Both the position numbers and the translations under genes were made by a program. The notes under the pieces are model-generated. The model ran no database searches. It saw only the letters and a program-made list of their open reading frames with translations, and had not been told where the DNA came from. DNA of 64,000 nt from Risungbinella massiliensis (GTDB lineage Bacteria; Bacillota; Bacilli; Thermoactinomycetales; Thermoactinomycetaceae). Shown piece after piece: positions 37,904-49,701 of the stretch. The DNA is taken from NCBI RefSeq assembly GCF_000942395.1, contig NZ_LN812103.1, positions 62,001 through 126,000 of the forward strand, written 5' to 3'. The number at the start of each line of letters is the position of its first letter. Position 1 is the stretch's first letter.

Positions 37904-37929
37904 CCCGCCGTCACAGGTCGGCGGGTTTT
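37904..37929 (+). terminator. Hairpin after rplL
   Basis: CCCGCCG (37904-37910) pairs with CGGCGGG (37919-37925), then four Ts. The run is short and the next gene has no clear promoter, so it probably attenuates rather than fully terminates. Confidence 0.6.
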
Positions 37930-37963
37930 ACTCTATTTCCGATTAAGGAAAAGGAGAATCCGT

Positions 37964-38563
37964 ATGAGCGACCACTATTATTCCTCGAAACCATCTTCCA
38001 TCACGGATCAACGGGAAATTATCACTGAACTCCGTGGACAATCCTTTCGTTTTCTTTCGGACGCAGGTGTTTTTTCCAAAAAAGGAATTGATCAAGGAAG
38101 CCGAATTCTTATTGAATCACTTGATATAGAAGATCAGTCAGATGTACTAGATTTAGGCTGTGGTTATGGACCCATCGGTATCTCGGTTGCCAAAATATTT
38201 TCGACTTCAAACGTAACGATGGTTGATATAAATCAGCGTGCAATAGAGTTGGCAAAAGAAAATGCAGCTCTTAATCGAGTAACGGAGCGCGTTACCATTT
38301 TTCCGAGTGATGGATTTCAAGAAGTAACTGGTTTGTATCATCACATCATTACGAATCCACCGATCCGAATAGGAAAAAAACAAATCTATGATTTCTTCGA
38401 GAAAGCCAGAGATTATATGAATCCAAATGGAAAGTTGTGGATTGTGATTCGAAAACAACAAGGTGCTTCTTCTGCAGTGAGAAAGTTGGAAGAGGTTTAC
38501 GATAAAGTGGAAGTGGTTACGAAGGATAAAGGGTATTGGATTCTTGTTGCACAATGTCGTTGA
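37964..38563 (+). CDS. Class I SAM-dependent methyltransferase, RsmC-like (YbxB)
   Basis: 199 aa. SAM motif I VLDLGCGYGPIGI, VDINQRAIELA (motif II) and the catalytic IITNPPIRIGKK (NPPF type) in the RsmC/RlmG family; target base likely G1207 of 16S rRNA by analogy. Start ATG 37964 with AAAGGAG upstream. It sits between rplL and rpoB as ybxB does in B. subtilis. Confidence 0.9.
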   Translation: MSDHYYSSKPSSITDQREIITELRGQSFRFLSDAGVFSKKGIDQGSRILIESLDIEDQSDVLDLGCGYGPIGISVAKIFSTSNVTMVDINQRAIELAKENAALNRVTERVTIFPSDGFQEVTGLYHHIITNPPIRIGKKQIYDFFEKARDYMNPNGKLWIVIRKQQGASSAVRKLEEVYDKVEVVTKDKGYWILVAQCR

Positions 38564-38588
38564 CATGATTTGACTATTATGCTAGTGT
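38560..38588 (+). promoter_or_regulatory. Probable promoter of rpoBC
   Basis: TTGACA (38560-38565, over the rsmC-like stop) and TAGTGT (38583-38588), 17-nt spacer. Confidence 0.6.
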
Positions 38589-38887
38589 TAGAAAATGCAT
38601 GAAGTCTATTATTTCCACTACTTGTCCATTTCTCCAAATGCAGATTTCCTACCATCATGCCTACCACAACGAGCAGCTGCGAGGAAGTTTCCTGCATTTT
38701 TTTATGGAAAAAAGGGCCTGTAAGTAGTTTATCTTTTCTATTTGATGGAAAAGATGGAGTAATAGATTACAATGCGCTAACGTGGAAAAAAGATAGATTC
38801 TTTTCTGATTCTATCTTATTTTATACCTTTCTTTTCCGTATGTTTCCTTTCGTGCATACGCGATTGGGTTTGAGGGGGGAGTTTGGA
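38589..38887 (+). promoter_or_regulatory. rpoB leader with attenuator-like hairpin
   Basis: The 299 nt between the candidate promoter and rpoB. AAATGCAG (38636-38643) pairs with CTGCATTT (38692-38699) and runs into T7 (38697-38703), a terminator form. A further weak hairpin lies at 38790-38817 (AAGATAG/CTATCTT). The frame open through this stretch (from 38657) has no ribosome site and is not part of RpoB. Confidence 0.6.
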
Positions 38888-41800
38888 TTGGCTGGTAAAC
38901 TTGTCCAGTGTGGTCGGCGTCAACGTCGAAGTTACGCCCGCATCAATGAGGTATTGGATCTACCCAACCTAATCGAGATTCAGCAAAAATCCTATCAGTG
39001 GTTTTTAGATGTTGGTCTTCGTGAAATGTTTCAAGACATTTCGCCAATCGAAGATTTCACTGGGAATTTAGTGCTAGAATTTATCGATTACAGCTTGGGT
39101 GAACCCAAATATACGTTGGAAGAGTCCAAGGACCACCAAGTTACCTATGCTGCTCCTTTACGTGTCAAAGTTCGTCTCATCAATAAAGAGACCGGTGAAG
39201 TAAAAGAGCAAGAAGTATTTATGGGGGATTTCCCGTTGATGACTGATACGGGAACATTCATCTATAACGGTGCGGAGCGTGTCATTGTAAGTCAGTTGGT
39301 TCGTTCGCCTTCTGTGTATTATAACACGAAAGTCGATAAAAACGGGAAACCAACTTATACTGCTACAGTGATTCCGAACCGGGGTGCTTGGTTGGAGCTA
39401 GAAACCGATGCGAAGGATATTATCTACGTACGTATTGATCGTACACGAAAAATCCCAGTAACGGTTCTTTTGCGTGCCCTTGGTTTTAGTAGTGATGCTG
39501 AGATTTTGGACCTGTTGGGTGATGACGAGTACATACGTAACACACTCGACAAAGACAACACAGGGAACACAGAAAAAGCACTGATCGAGATCTATGAGCG
39601 CTTGAGACCTGGCGAACCTCCTACGGCTGATAATGCACGAAGCTTATTATATTCACGCTTCTTTGATCCAAAACGCTATGATCTAGCCAATGTCGGGCGT
39701 TACAAGATGAACAAAAAACTCCACATCAAAAATCGTCTCTTGAATCAAAAGCTTGCTGAGACCATTGTGGATGCAGAAACAGGTGAGGTTTTAGCAGAGG
39801 CTGGTTCTACTTTAGAGCGTCGTCTCTTGGATCGAGTTCTCCCTTACCTGACTGGCGAACGTGCTTATGGTCTCAAAGATCATCATGTTCGTGGTGGAGT
39901 TCCAGAAGATACAGAGATTCGTCTTCAGACTGTTTCGATCTACTCCCAAGTAGATGATCAGAAAGAGATCAAGGTAATCTCTAACGCAGAAGTAGATGAT
40001 AGTGTTAAGCATATTACGCCTGCGGATATTATTTCTTCCATCAACTACTTTATCAACTTGTTGCATGGAGTAGGTAGCACTGATGATATCGACCATCTCG
40101 GGAACCGTCGTCTACGATCTGTTGGGGAACTTCTCCAAAATCAGTTCCGAATCGGTTTGTCTCGTATGGAACGTGTGGTTAGAGAACGTATGTCGATTCA
40201 AGATGCGAATGCGATCACGCCTCAAGCGTTGATCAACATTCGTCCAGTAATCGCCTCCATCAAAGAGTTCTTTGGTAGTTCACAGCTTTCTCAGTTTATG
40301 GATCAGACCAACCCGTTAGCTGAGTTAACGCATAAGCGTCGTCTCTCGGCACTTGGACCTGGTGGTCTTACACGGGAACGTGCTGGCTTTGAAGTTCGAG
40401 ATGTCCATCATTCTCACTATGGTCGTATGTGTCCTATTGAAACTCCTGAGGGTCCAAACATTGGTTTGATCAACTCGCTGTCAAGTTTCGCGCGGATTAA
40501 TGATTATGGGTTCATCGAAACTCCATATCGCCGGGTAGATCCGGAGACGGGTCAAGTGACAGAACGCATTGATTACCTGACGGCTGATGAAGAGGATGCT
40601 TACTATGTAGCACAGGCAAATGCACAGTTGAATGAAGATAACACGTTTGCGAATGAGACTACCACAGTCCGTTATCGTGATGAAATTATCTCTGTTCCAC
40701 GTGATCGAGTTGACTACATGGATGTATCACCAAAGCAAGTAGTATCTGTTGCAACGGCTTGTATTCCGTTCTTGGAAAATGATGACTCCAACCGGGCACT
40801 GATGGGATCTAACATGCAACGTCAGGCAGTACCGCTTCTCAAGCCAGAAGCACCGTTTATCGGAACTGGTATGGAGCATATTGCAGCTCGTGACTCAGGA
40901 GTAATGATCTTGGCCAAACGTCCAGGAACTGTTGAACGAGTGACCGCCGATGAAATTTGTGTTCGTCATGAAGAAGAGGTAGATGGAAAATTAGTAAAAG
41001 GCGACTTGGATCGCTATAAAATTACCAAGTTTACTCGTTCCAACCAAGGTACAAGTATCAACCAACGCCCAGTTGTTCGCAAAGGAGAAAAAGTCGTCAA
41101 GGGAACTACCCTTGCTGATGGTCCTTCTACAGAACAAGGTGAAATGGCACTTGGACGCAACGTAGTAGTAGCTTTTATGACTTGGGAAGGCTACAACTAC
41201 GAGGATGCGATTCTCTTAAGTGAGAAATTGGTAAAAGAAGATGTCTACACTTCCATCCACATTGAGAAACATGAATCGGAAGCTCGTGATACGAAACTTG
41301 GTCCAGAAGAGATTACTCGTGATATTCCAAACGTTGGGGAAGAAGCGCTAAAGAATCTGGATGAGCGCGGTATCATTCGTGTTGGTGCAGAGATTAAAGC
41401 TGGAGATATTTTGGTTGGGAAAGTAACACCAAAAGGAGTTACAGAACTAACTGCAGAAGAACGTCTCTTGCATGCGATCTTTGGAGAAAAAGCTCGGGAA
41501 GTTCGAGACACCTCCCTACGTGTACCACATGGCCAAGATGGAATCGTAGTCGATGTAAAAGTATTTACTCGTGAAAATGGAGATGAGCTATCTCCTGGTG
41601 TAAATCACCTAGTACGTGTATACATCGCCCAAAAACGGAAGATCTCCGAAGGGGACAAAATGGCTGGACGTCACGGTAATAAAGGGGTTATCGCACGTAT
41701 TATGCCAGAAGAGGATATGCCTTTCTTACCAGATGGCTCTCCTGTTCAAGTAGTCCTCAATCCGCTTGGGGTACCATCTCGGATGAATATCGGTCAGGTA

Positions 41801-42442
41801 TTGGAAGTCCATTTAGGTATGGCCGCTCGATCCTTGGGACTTCATATGGCTACTCCGGTATTTGACGGTGCTACAGAGAACGATGTATTTGATACCCTAG
41901 AAGAAGCTGGGCTTGCTCGTGATGGAAAAACAGTCCTTTACGACGGTCGTACAGGTGAACCGTTTGAGAATCGCGTTACCGTTGGGGTAATGTATATGAT
42001 CAAGCTGGCACATATGGTCGATGACAAGATCCATGCTCGTTCCACTGGACCTTATTCGCTTGTTACTCAGCAACCATTGGGAGGTAAAGCGCAGTTCGGT
42101 GGTCAAAGATTTGGGGAGATGGAGGTATGGGCACTTGAAGCATACGGGGCTGCATACACTCTTCAAGAGATTCTCACTGTCAAGTCTGATGATGTAGTTG
42201 GTCGTGTGAAAACGTACGAAGCGATTGTCAAAGGTGAAAATGTTCCGGAACCGGGTGTTCCAGAGTCCTTTAAAGTATTAATCAAAGAGCTTCAGAGTCT
42301 GGGGATGGATGTCAAGATCCTGTCAGGAGATGAACAGGAGATTGAAATGCGTGAGTTGGATGACGAGGATGAGCCTTCCTCTGACAACTTGCCATATGAA
42401 CTAGGCGAAGAGGATGGTTTAAAAACCAATTCACAAGAGTAA
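38888..42442 (+). CDS. rpoB: DNA-directed RNA polymerase subunit beta
   Basis: 1184 aa. Rifampicin pocket around [20 protein letters not shown], then [19 protein letters not shown]; flap and switch segments as in Bacilli; ending [19 protein letters not shown]. Start TTG 38888 with GGGGGGA 7 nt upstream gives [19 protein letters not shown] as in B. subtilis (MTGQLVQYGRHRQRRSY). The rifampicin pocket shows no substitution I recognise as a resistance change. Confidence 0.97.
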   Translation: MAGKLVQCGRRQRRSYARINEVLDLPNLIEIQQKSYQWFLDVGLREMFQDISPIEDFTGNLVLEFIDYSLGEPKYTLEESKDHQVTYAAPLRVKVRLINKETGEVKEQEVFMGDFPLMTDTGTFIYNGAERVIVSQLVRSPSVYYNTKVDKNGKPTYTATVIPNRGAWLELETDAKDIIYVRIDRTRKIPVTVLLRALGFSSDAEILDLLGDDEYIRNTLDKDNTGNTEKALIEIYERLRPGEPPTADNARSLLYSRFFDPKRYDLANVGRYKMNKKLHIKNRLLNQKLAETIVDAETGEVLAEAGSTLERRLLDRVLPYLTGERAYGLKDHHVRGGVPEDTEIRLQTVSIYSQVDDQKEIKVISNAEVDDSVKHITPADIISSINYFINLLHGVGSTDDIDHLGNRRLRSVGELLQNQFRIGLSRMERVVRERMSIQDANAITPQALINIRPVIASIKEFFGSSQLSQFMDQTNPLAELTHKRRLSALGPGGLTRERAGFEVRDVHHSHYGRMCPIETPEGPNIGLINSLSSFARINDYGFIETPYRRVDPETGQVTERIDYLTADEEDAYYVAQANAQLNEDNTFANETTTVRYRDEIISVPRDRVDYMDVSPKQVVSVATACIPFLENDDSNRALMGSNMQRQAVPLLKPEAPFIGTGMEHIAARDSGVMILAKRPGTVERVTADEICVRHEEEVDGKLVKGDLDRYKITKFTRSNQGTSINQRPVVRKGEKVVKGTTLADGPSTEQGEMALGRNVVVAFMTWEGYNYEDAILLSEKLVKEDVYTSIHIEKHESEARDTKLGPEEITRDIPNVGEEALKNLDERGIIRVGAEIKAGDILVGKVTPKGVTELTAEERLLHAIFGEKAREVRDTSLRVPHGQDGIVVDVKVFTRENGDELSPGVNHLVRVYIAQKRKISEGDKMAGRHGNKGVIARIMPEEDMPFLPDGSPVQVVLNPLGVPSRMNIGQVLEVHLGMAARSLGLHMATPVFDGATENDVFDTLEEAGLARDGKTVLYDGRTGEPFENRVTVGVMYMIKLAHMVDDKIHARSTGPYSLVTQQPLGGKAQFGGQRFGEMEVWALEAYGAAYTLQEILTVKSDDVVGRVKTYEAIVKGENVPEPGVPESFKVLIKELQSLGMDVKILSGDEQEIEMRELDDEDEPSSDNLPYELGEEDGLKTNSQE

Positions 42443-42456
42443 TTCCAAAAGGTAGA

Positions 42457-42540
42457 AGAGATAGAGGAAAGGAAATAGCCAATCAAGTTTCCTTTCTTCC
42501 TCTCTTAATTAGCTAAATCAAGTATATGAAACTACTTGAT
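42457..42540 (+). promoter_or_regulatory. Two hairpins in the rpoB-rpoC gap
   Basis: First hairpin: AGAG..GAGGAAAGGAAA (42457-42475) with TTTCCTTTCTTCCTCTCT (42488-42505), one bulge. Second: ATCAAGTA (42517-42524) with TACTTGAT (42533-42540), perfect 8 bp. No T run. The 145-nt gap is long for rpoB-rpoC; these may be processing sites or translation control. Confidence 0.5.
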
Positions 42541-42587
42541 CTTGCTATCATCTACCAACGGGATGAATCCTGAGGGAGGAATGCCCA

Positions 42588-45500
42588 GTGCTCGATGTTA
42601 ACAACTTTGAATATATGAAAATCGGCTTGGCCTCTCCGGAAAAAATCCGCTCCTGGTCTCGAGGAGAGGTGAAAAAGCCGGAAACGATTAACTACCGGAC
42701 GCTCAAACCGGAAAAAGAAGGTCTTTTTTGCGAAAAGATTTTTGGACCGCAAAAAGACTGGGAGTGTCACTGCGGAAAATACAAACGTGTTCGTTATAAA
42801 GGCGTAGTTTGTGATCGTTGTGGGGTAGAAGTTACCCGCAGTAAAGTTCGCCGTGAACGGATGGGTCACATTGAGTTAGCTGCTCCTGTTTCGCATATTT
42901 GGTACTTCAAAGGAATTCCTAGCCGGATGGGTCTGGTACTAGATATGTCTCCTCGTTCGTTAGAAGAGATTATCTATTTTGCTTCCTATGTTGTAGTGGA
43001 CCCAGGTCCTACTCCTCTAGAGAAAAAACAACTTCTGTCAGAGAAAGAATTCCGCAACTACCGTGAGAAATACGGCAAATCATTCACTGCTATGATGGGT
43101 GCAGAAGCGATCAAACGGTTACTTGGCGATATTGATCTAGACCGGGAAGTAGAACTTCTAAAAGAAGAACTTTCCACAGCGCAAGGCCAACGTCGTAATC
43201 GTGCTGTAAAACGTTTAGAAGTACTAGAAGCATTCCGTTCTTCTCTGAACAATCCAGAGTGGATGGTATTAGATGTACTTCCTGTTATTCCTCCAGAACT
43301 TCGTCCTATGGTTCAGTTGGATGGGGGACGCTTTGCAACTTCGGACTTGAATGACCTATATCGTCGTGTTATTAACCGGAACAATCGTCTCAAAAGACTA
43401 TTGGATCTTGGTGCACCAGATATTATCGTACAAAACGAAAAGCGGATGCTTCAAGAGGCAGTCGATGCGTTAATTGATAATGGTCGTCGTGGTCGACCAG
43501 TTACAGGTCCTGGTAATCGTCCTTTGAAATCCCTCTCCCATATGTTGAAAGGGAAACAAGGTCGTTTCCGCCAGAATTTGCTCGGAAAACGGGTTGACTA
43601 CTCAGGTCGTTCCGTAATTGTTGTGGGACCAAACTTGAAAATGTATCAGTGTGGTCTACCGAAAGAAATGGCCCTAGAACTATTCAAACCTTTTGTGATG
43701 AAGGAATTGGTAGCAAAAGGGTTAGCACATAACATTAAGAGTGCGAAACGCAAAGTAGAACGGATTCACCCAGAAGTTTGGGATGTTCTAGAAGAAGTGA
43801 TTAAAGAACATCCAGTACTTTTGAACCGTGCTCCTACGCTTCACCGTCTAGGTATTCAGGCCTTTGAACCAATTTTAGTAGAAGGGCGCGCTATTCGTTT
43901 GCATCCGCTTGTCTGTACGGCGTACAATGCGGATTTCGACGGTGACCAAATGGCGGTTCACGTTCCGCTGTCTGCAGAAGCACAGGCAGAAGCTCGCTTG
44001 CTGATGCTTGCAGCACAAAACATCTTGAACCCGAAAGACGGAAAACCAGTTGCTACTCCTTCTCAAGACATGGTATTGGGTAGTTATTACCTCACTGTTC
44101 AAAAAGAAGGGGAAAAAGGCGAAGGGTCCATTTTTACCTCGATCGGGGAAGCGATCAATGCTTACCAAAATGAATATGTCTCCTTGCACTCGCGTATTGC
44201 AGTTCCGGCTAGGATCTTGAAGAAGACCTCGCTTACAGAAGCGCAAAGAAAGGCACTCTTAGTCACGACCGTCGGGAAATTGATATTCAATGAGATTTTC
44301 CCAGAGGAGTTTCCTTTCATTAACGAACCAGGTAAAAAGAATTTCCAAGCAACTCCAGATCAATACTTTATTTTTGAAAAAGGTGCCAACGTTCTAGAGT
44401 TTATTCAGGCGATGCCAGAAGTTGGTGCTCTTCGTAAGAAAGATCTAGGAGCGATTGTTGCAGAGTGCTTCCGTCGCTTTGGAACGATGATGACTTCTGT
44501 GATTCTGGATCGGATTAAGGCACTAGGATATACCTACTCTACTAAAGCTGGTATTACCATGTCTGTTTCCGATGTTAATGTACCAGAGGAAAAGCAAAAT
44601 ATCCTAACAGAAGCGGATCAACAAGTTCAAACAGTAATGAAACAGTATCGTCGTGGTTTAATTACGGATGATGAACGTTATGAGCGTGTTATCTCGATCT
44701 GGAGTAAAGCCAAAGATCGTGTTACCGAAGTTCTGATGAGAAACATGGGAAGATACAACCCGATCTTCATGATGGCAAACTCTGGAGCGCGGGGTAACGT
44801 TTCTCAGATTACACAGCTTGCAGGTATGCGGGGTCTAATGGCCAACCCAGCAGGTAAAATTATCGAGCAACCGATTCGTACTAACTTCCGTGAAGGTTTG
44901 ACTGTATTGGAGTACTTCATCTCCACACACGGTGCGCGAAAAGGTCTTGCTGATACTGCACTGCGTACCGCTGACTCTGGTTATCTCACCCGTCGTCTTG
45001 TCGATGTGGCACAAGATGTAATTGTTCGAGAAGAGGATTGTGGAACGGATAGAGGTCAATTGGTTAGCCGAATTCAAGAAGGTAACGAAATCATTGAAGA
45101 TCTATATGATCGCATTGAAGGTCGGGTAGCGTTTGAAACAATACGCCATCCACAGACCCAAGAAGTGATTGTTGGACGTAATGAAATGATCGACGAAGAG
45201 AAAGCTTCTGAGATTATAGAAGCAGGAATTGATCGTCTTGTGATCCGTTCGGTACTTGCTTGTCGTACCAAGCATGGAGTATGTAAAAAGTGTTATGGTC
45301 GTAACTTAGCACTCGGTAACCAAGTAGAAATTGGAGAAGCAGTTGGAATTATTGCTGCTCAGTCTATTGGAGAGCCAGGTACCCAGCTCACCATGCGTAC
45401 CTTCCATACTGGTGGGGTAGCGGGAGACGATATTACTCAAGGTCTACCTCGTATTCAGGAGCTATTTGAAGCACGTAATCCAAAAGGGCAAGCAGTTATC

Positions 45501-46202
45501 AGTGAAGTGACAGGGAAAGTGATCGATATTCGAGAGGTCAAAGATCGTCGCGAAGTAGAGATCGAAGGTGAAGTAGAATCTCGTGTTCACACAGTTCCTT
45601 ATGGTTCCCGTATCCGCGTAGATATAGGGGATACAGTGGAAGTCGGGGATGAACTCACGGAAGGTTCGATCGATCCGAAGGAATTACTTCGGATCAAAGG
45701 AACCAAAGGGGTTCAAGAGTATATCTTACAAGAAGTACAAAAGGTATACCGCCTACAAGGGGTAGAAATCAACGATAAGCACGTAGAGGTTATGATCCGT
45801 CAAATGATGCGGAAAGTACGTGTGATGGATGCTGGACAAACAGAGCTACTACCAGGATCTGTTGTTGATATCCATGAGTTTGAAGCAGCAAACCGTAAGA
45901 CTCTCTTAAAAGGAGAAGAGCCTGCGGTTGCACGTCCAATACTTCTTGGTATTACCAAAGCATCTCTTGAGACAGAATCCTTCTTGTCTGCGGCATCTTT
46001 CCAGGAGACGACTCGTGTCTTGACCGATGCAGCGATCAAAGGAAAAGTAGACCGTCTCTTAGGGCTTAAAGAGAATGTTATTATCGGAAAACTGGTGCCA
46101 GCAGGAACCGGAATGAACCGATATCGTTCCATGAAAGTCCAAACTGCCAATGAAGTAGGGGCAGAGGACTACGGTTTACCAGAAAAAGTATTAGTAGATT
46201 AA
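42588..46202 (+). CDS. rpoC: DNA-directed RNA polymerase subunit beta'
   Basis: 1204 aa. Zinc ribbon [19 protein letters not shown] (60-80), the catalytic [15 protein letters not shown] with three Asp residues, and [18 protein letters not shown] in the trigger-loop region. GTG 42588, GAGGGAGG upstream. It ends 331 nt before rpsL. Unlike B. subtilis no ybxF follows. Confidence 0.97.
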   Translation: MLDVNNFEYMKIGLASPEKIRSWSRGEVKKPETINYRTLKPEKEGLFCEKIFGPQKDWECHCGKYKRVRYKGVVCDRCGVEVTRSKVRRERMGHIELAAPVSHIWYFKGIPSRMGLVLDMSPRSLEEIIYFASYVVVDPGPTPLEKKQLLSEKEFRNYREKYGKSFTAMMGAEAIKRLLGDIDLDREVELLKEELSTAQGQRRNRAVKRLEVLEAFRSSLNNPEWMVLDVLPVIPPELRPMVQLDGGRFATSDLNDLYRRVINRNNRLKRLLDLGAPDIIVQNEKRMLQEAVDALIDNGRRGRPVTGPGNRPLKSLSHMLKGKQGRFRQNLLGKRVDYSGRSVIVVGPNLKMYQCGLPKEMALELFKPFVMKELVAKGLAHNIKSAKRKVERIHPEVWDVLEEVIKEHPVLLNRAPTLHRLGIQAFEPILVEGRAIRLHPLVCTAYNADFDGDQMAVHVPLSAEAQAEARLLMLAAQNILNPKDGKPVATPSQDMVLGSYYLTVQKEGEKGEGSIFTSIGEAINAYQNEYVSLHSRIAVPARILKKTSLTEAQRKALLVTTVGKLIFNEIFPEEFPFINEPGKKNFQATPDQYFIFEKGANVLEFIQAMPEVGALRKKDLGAIVAECFRRFGTMMTSVILDRIKALGYTYSTKAGITMSVSDVNVPEEKQNILTEADQQVQTVMKQYRRGLITDDERYERVISIWSKAKDRVTEVLMRNMGRYNPIFMMANSGARGNVSQITQLAGMRGLMANPAGKIIEQPIRTNFREGLTVLEYFISTHGARKGLADTALRTADSGYLTRRLVDVAQDVIVREEDCGTDRGQLVSRIQEGNEIIEDLYDRIEGRVAFETIRHPQTQEVIVGRNEMIDEEKASEIIEAGIDRLVIRSVLACRTKHGVCKKCYGRNLALGNQVEIGEAVGIIAAQSIGEPGTQLTMRTFHTGGVAGDDITQGLPRIQELFEARNPKGQAVISEVTGKVIDIREVKDRREVEIEGEVESRVHTVPYGSRIRVDIGDTVEVGDELTEGSIDPKELLRIKGTKGVQEYILQEVQKVYRLQGVEINDKHVEVMIRQMMRKVRVMDAGQTELLPGSVVDIHEFEAANRKTLLKGEEPAVARPILLGITKASLETESFLSAASFQETTRVLTDAAIKGKVDRLLGLKENVIIGKLVPAGTGMNRYRSMKVQTANEVGAEDYGLPEKVLVD

Positions 46203-46225
46203 TCCGTGGATTTTTGTTAATAAAA

Positions 46226-46264
46226 GGGAGGAGAGGGATAACTCTCTTTCCTCCTTATCTTTTT
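46226..46264 (+). terminator. Terminator of rpoBC
   Basis: GGAGG-A-GAG (46227-46235) pairs with CTC-TTT-CCTCC (46244-46254), followed by TTATCTTTTTA. The stem has a bulge. Confidence 0.75.
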
Positions 46265-46265
46265 A

Positions 46266-46294
46266 TTGACACTCTGGTTTGTGAATGGTAAGAT
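46266..46294 (+). promoter_or_regulatory. Sigma-A promoter of the str operon
   Basis: Consensus TTGACA (46266-46271) and TAAGAT (46289-46294) with a 17-nt spacer, right after the rpoC terminator. Confidence 0.87.
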
Positions 46295-46305
46295 ACTCTC
46301 GTGTG

Positions 46306-46533
46306 CTTGGGCCTTCATAAGTTTGACAAAAGTCAACGAGCCGGCAGTGAAACCCAAGATTTTGTTAAAACCATGATTTGCCCAGATAACAGACGCCTGC
46401 TCATGCATGGTGTTACGGATACATTGAGTCACATGAACTTCTAGTTACAAATGCTAGTTGTTTCCTTTTTGCTCATTATGATCCGCCTGGATCTGTGGTC
46501 TATAACTCTTGCTAAAGTAAGGAGGTACAAAGA
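46306..46533 (+). promoter_or_regulatory. Structured leader of rpsL
   Basis: About 228 nt. A branched fold: CTTGGG (46306-46311) with CCCAAG (46353-46358), GCC (46311-46313) with GGC (46343-46345), and hairpin TTGAC-AAAA-GTCAA (46323-46336). Before the start, GATCC-GCCT-GGATC forms another hairpin. No gene is seen here. It could be a ribosomal-protein (S12 or S7) leader; this is inference. Confidence 0.5.
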
Positions 46534-46947
46534 ATGCCAACAATCAACCAGTTGATTCGTAAAGGTCGTAAAGATAAAGTAACCCAATCTAAGTCTCCAG
46601 CACTTCAATTTGGTTACAACAGCTTTAAAAAGACCGAGGTAGCACAGAGCTCTCCACAAAAACGTGGTGTATGTACTCGTGTAGGTACGATGACACCGAA
46701 AAAGCCTAACTCCGCTCTTCGGAAATATGCTCGTGTACGTCTCTCCAACGGGATTGAGGTTACAGCTTACATCCCAGGGATCGGACATAACTTGCAAGAG
46801 CATAGCGTGGTTCTCGTGCGTGGTGGTCGTGTAAAAGACTTACCAGGGGTACGTTACCATATCGTTCGTGGTGCGCTAGATACCGCAGGTGTTCAAAACC
46901 GTATGCAAGCTCGTTCTAAATACGGTGCGAAACGTCCTAAAAAGTAA
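46534..46947 (+). CDS. rpsL: 30S ribosomal protein S12
   Basis: 137 aa. [23 protein letters not shown] (split), [13 protein letters not shown] and [16 protein letters not shown] are S12 decoding-center segments. Lys42-type residues (TPKKPNS) are present, so streptomycin-sensitive type at that site. AAGGAGG precedes ATG. First gene of the str operon. Confidence 0.97.
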   Translation: MPTINQLIRKGRKDKVTQSKSPALQFGYNSFKKTEVAQSSPQKRGVCTRVGTMTPKKPNSALRKYARVRLSNGIEVTAYIPGIGHNLQEHSVVLVRGGRVKDLPGVRYHIVRGALDTAGVQNRMQARSKYGAKRPKK

Positions 46948-47000
46948 AGTAAATGATTGACTACTGAAGTTAGAAATGTTATAGAAAAGGAGGGGAAAGC

Positions 47001-47471
47001 ATGCCACGTAAAGGACCAGTACCTCGCCGTGATACGCTTCCAGATCCTATTTACAATAGTAAGTTGGTCACTCGCTTGATCAACCGACTGATGTATGACG
47101 GGAAAAAAGGAACAGCACAAGGACTACTTTATGAAGCATTCGACCTCATTCGTGAACGTTCTGGCAATGACCCAATGGAAGTTTTTGAGCAAGCACTTAA
47201 AAACGTAATGCCAGTATTGGAAGTAAAAGCACGCCGTGTTGGTGGTGCTAACTACCAAGTACCAATCGAGGTAAAACCAGAACGTCGTACGAGCCTTGGA
47301 CTTCGTTGGTTGGTGAGCTACGCTCGTCTTCGCAATGAAAAAACCATGGTAGACCGTCTTGCGAATGAAATCTTAGATGCTGCAAACAACACTGGTGCAG
47401 CTGTTAAGAAAAAAGAAGATACCCACCGTATGGCAGAAGCGAACCGTGCGTTTGCTCACTATCGTTGGTAA
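47001..47471 (+). CDS. rpsG: 30S ribosomal protein S7
   Basis: 156 aa. [40 protein letters not shown] and [10 protein letters not shown] are S7 features; binds the 3' major domain of 16S rRNA. AAAGGAGG precedes ATG. Confidence 0.97.
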   Translation: MPRKGPVPRRDTLPDPIYNSKLVTRLINRLMYDGKKGTAQGLLYEAFDLIRERSGNDPMEVFEQALKNVMPVLEVKARRVGGANYQVPIEVKPERRTSLGLRWLVSYARLRNEKTMVDRLANEILDAANNTGAAVKKKEDTHRMAEANRAFAHYRW

Positions 47472-47512
47472 TCTTCACAACAACCCTGTGATTAGGAAGG
47501 GAGACATATCCG

Positions 47513-49588
47513 ATGGCACGTGAGTTCTCCTTGCAAGATACACGGAACATTGGGATCATGGCTCACATCGACGCAGGTAAAACAACTACTACCGAACGGG
47601 TTCTTTTCTATACCGGTCGCGTTCACAAAATCGGAGAAGTGCACGAAGGTGCTGCTACGATGGACTGGATGGAGCAAGAGCAGGAGCGCGGTATTACCAT
47701 TACCTCTGCTGCTACTACCGCTCAGTGGAAAGGTCATCGGATTAACATCATTGATACTCCGGGACACGTTGATTTTACTGTAGAAGTTGAGCGTTCCCTC
47801 CGCGTTCTAGACGGTGCGGTTGGTGTATTCTGCGCTAAAGGTGGCGTAGAACCTCAATCTGAGACTGTTTGGAGACAAGCGGATACTTATCGAGTTCCTC
47901 GTATTGCATATGTTAACAAAATGGATATCACTGGCGCTGATTTCTACAGTGCTGTAGAACAAATGAAAGACCGTCTTCGTGCGAATGCTGTACCAATTCA
48001 ATTACCAATTGGTGCAGAAAGCGAATACCTAGGTATGATTGACCTAGTCAAAATGAAGGCAATCATCTATACAGATGACTTGGGTACCACTTCGGAAGAA
48101 GTTGAGATCCCAGATGAGTATAAAGACAAAGCAGAAGAATACCGTACTGCTCTTATAGAGGCAGTTGCCGAGCTCGATGAAGAGCTAATGGAAAAATACC
48201 TCGAAGGAGAAGAATTGACAGAAGAGGAGATCGTTAGTGCCCTTCGTAAAGGTGTATGTAACGTTCAAATCACTCCAGTTCTTTGCGGATCTTCTTATAA
48301 AAACAAAGGTGTTCAACCATTGTTGGATGCAGTTATTGCATACCTACCATCTCCTCTGGATGTACCAGCTATTACTGGTGAACTACCAGACGGAACGGAA
48401 TCGAAGCGTGAATCTAGCGACGAAGAGCCTTTTGCGGCACTTGCGTTCAAGATCATGACCGATCCATATGTTGGGAAATTAACATTCTTCCGTGTCTACT
48501 CCGGAACTCTCAAATCTGGCTCCTATGTAGTGAACACTACGAAGGACAAACGTGAACGTGTAGGTCGGATCCTACAGATGCACGCAAACAGCCGGGAAGA
48601 GATTCCAGAAGTTTACTCTGGAGATATTGCAGCTGCGGTTGGTCTGAAGGATACTACGACTGGTGATACTCTCTGTGATGAGAAGCATCCTATTATCCTA
48701 GAATCCATGACCTTCCCAGAACCAGTTATCGAGGTTGCAATTGAACCAAAAACCAAGAGTGATCAAGATAAAATGGGTATTGCTTTAGCTAAATTGGCTG
48801 AAGAAGATCCAACCTTCAAAGCTTACACCGATGAAGAAACGGGACAAACGGTTATTGGTGGTATGGGTGAGCTTCACCTTGACATTATCGTAGACCGGAT
48901 GAAACGTGAATTCAAAGTAGAAGCAAATGTTGGTGCACCTCAGGTTGCATACAAAGAAACTTTCCGTGGCTCTGCAAAAGTGGAAGGGAAATTTGTTCGC
49001 CAATCTGGTGGTAAAGGACAATTTGGTCATGTTTGGGTCGAGTTCGAACCGTTGGAAGAGGGTGCTGGCTTCGAGTTCGTGAACAAAATTGTTGGTGGTG
49101 TCGTTCCACGTGAATACATCCCAGCAGTTCAAAACGGAATCGAAGAGTCCATGCAAAATGGTGTCCTAGCAGGATATCCTCTTGTTGACATTCGTGCAAC
49201 TCTTGTAGATGGATCTTACCATGATGTCGACTCCTCGGAGATGGCATTTAAGATCGCTGGGTCTATGGCTTTGAAAGCTGCTAAGTCTAAATGTAATGCA
49301 GTACTTTTGGAGCCAATTATGAAAGTAGAAGTTACCATGCCAGAGGAATACATGGGTGACGTTATGGGGGATGTCAGCTCTCGTCGTGGACGCGTAGAGG
49401 GTATGGAATCTCGTAGCGGTGGCCAAGTAGTTCGTGCTATGGTACCTCTAGCGGAAATGTTTGGTTATGCTACAAGCCTACGTTCCCGTACCCAAGGTCG
49501 CGGTAACTTCTCAATGGAGTTCGACCATTATGAAGAAGTTCCACGTAATATTTCTGATGAGATCATCAAAAAAGCTTCAGGTAACTGA
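47513..49588 (+). CDS. fusA: Elongation factor G
   Basis: Translocation GTPase, 691 aa. G1 [16 protein letters not shown] near residue 17, G3 DTPGHVDF, G4 NKMD, then domains II-V with the family ending. AGGAAGGGAG precedes ATG. A single EF-G copy here; tuf follows 113 nt later. Confidence 0.98.
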   Translation: MAREFSLQDTRNIGIMAHIDAGKTTTTERVLFYTGRVHKIGEVHEGAATMDWMEQEQERGITITSAATTAQWKGHRINIIDTPGHVDFTVEVERSLRVLDGAVGVFCAKGGVEPQSETVWRQADTYRVPRIAYVNKMDITGADFYSAVEQMKDRLRANAVPIQLPIGAESEYLGMIDLVKMKAIIYTDDLGTTSEEVEIPDEYKDKAEEYRTALIEAVAELDEELMEKYLEGEELTEEEIVSALRKGVCNVQITPVLCGSSYKNKGVQPLLDAVIAYLPSPLDVPAITGELPDGTESKRESSDEEPFAALAFKIMTDPYVGKLTFFRVYSGTLKSGSYVVNTTKDKRERVGRILQMHANSREEIPEVYSGDIAAAVGLKDTTTGDTLCDEKHPIILESMTFPEPVIEVAIEPKTKSDQDKMGIALAKLAEEDPTFKAYTDEETGQTVIGGMGELHLDIIVDRMKREFKVEANVGAPQVAYKETFRGSAKVEGKFVRQSGGKGQFGHVWVEFEPLEEGAGFEFVNKIVGGVVPREYIPAVQNGIEESMQNGVLAGYPLVDIRATLVDGSYHDVDSSEMAFKIAGSMALKAAKSKCNAVLLEPIMKVEVTMPEEYMGDVMGDVSSRRGRVEGMESRSGGQVVRAMVPLAEMFGYATSLRSRTQGRGNFSMEFDHYEEVPRNISDEIIKKASGN

Positions 49589-49613
49589 TGCTTTGATCTA
49601 ACATAATTTTCAC

Positions 49614-49644
49614 AGTCTGGTGAAGCGTCCTCGCTTCCCTGACT
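49614..49644 (+). other. Hairpin in the fusA-tuf gap
   Basis: GAAGCG (49622-49627) with CGCTTC (49632-49637, loop TCCT) inside AGTC (49614-49617) with GACT (49641-49644), one mismatch. No T run, no clear promoter. Possible processing site. Confidence 0.4.
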
Positions 49645-49701
49645 TATACATCTTATTTAAAACTAACATTTTTCTTTTCCGATAAGGGAGGACATTAACT
49701 C

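Noticed and set aside
38657-38887. 77-codon in-frame extension upstream of rpoB
   Set aside because: No ribosome site at its start; it spans the hairpin leader and does not resemble RpoB, while TTG 38888 has GGGGGGA at 7 nt and matches the family N-terminus.
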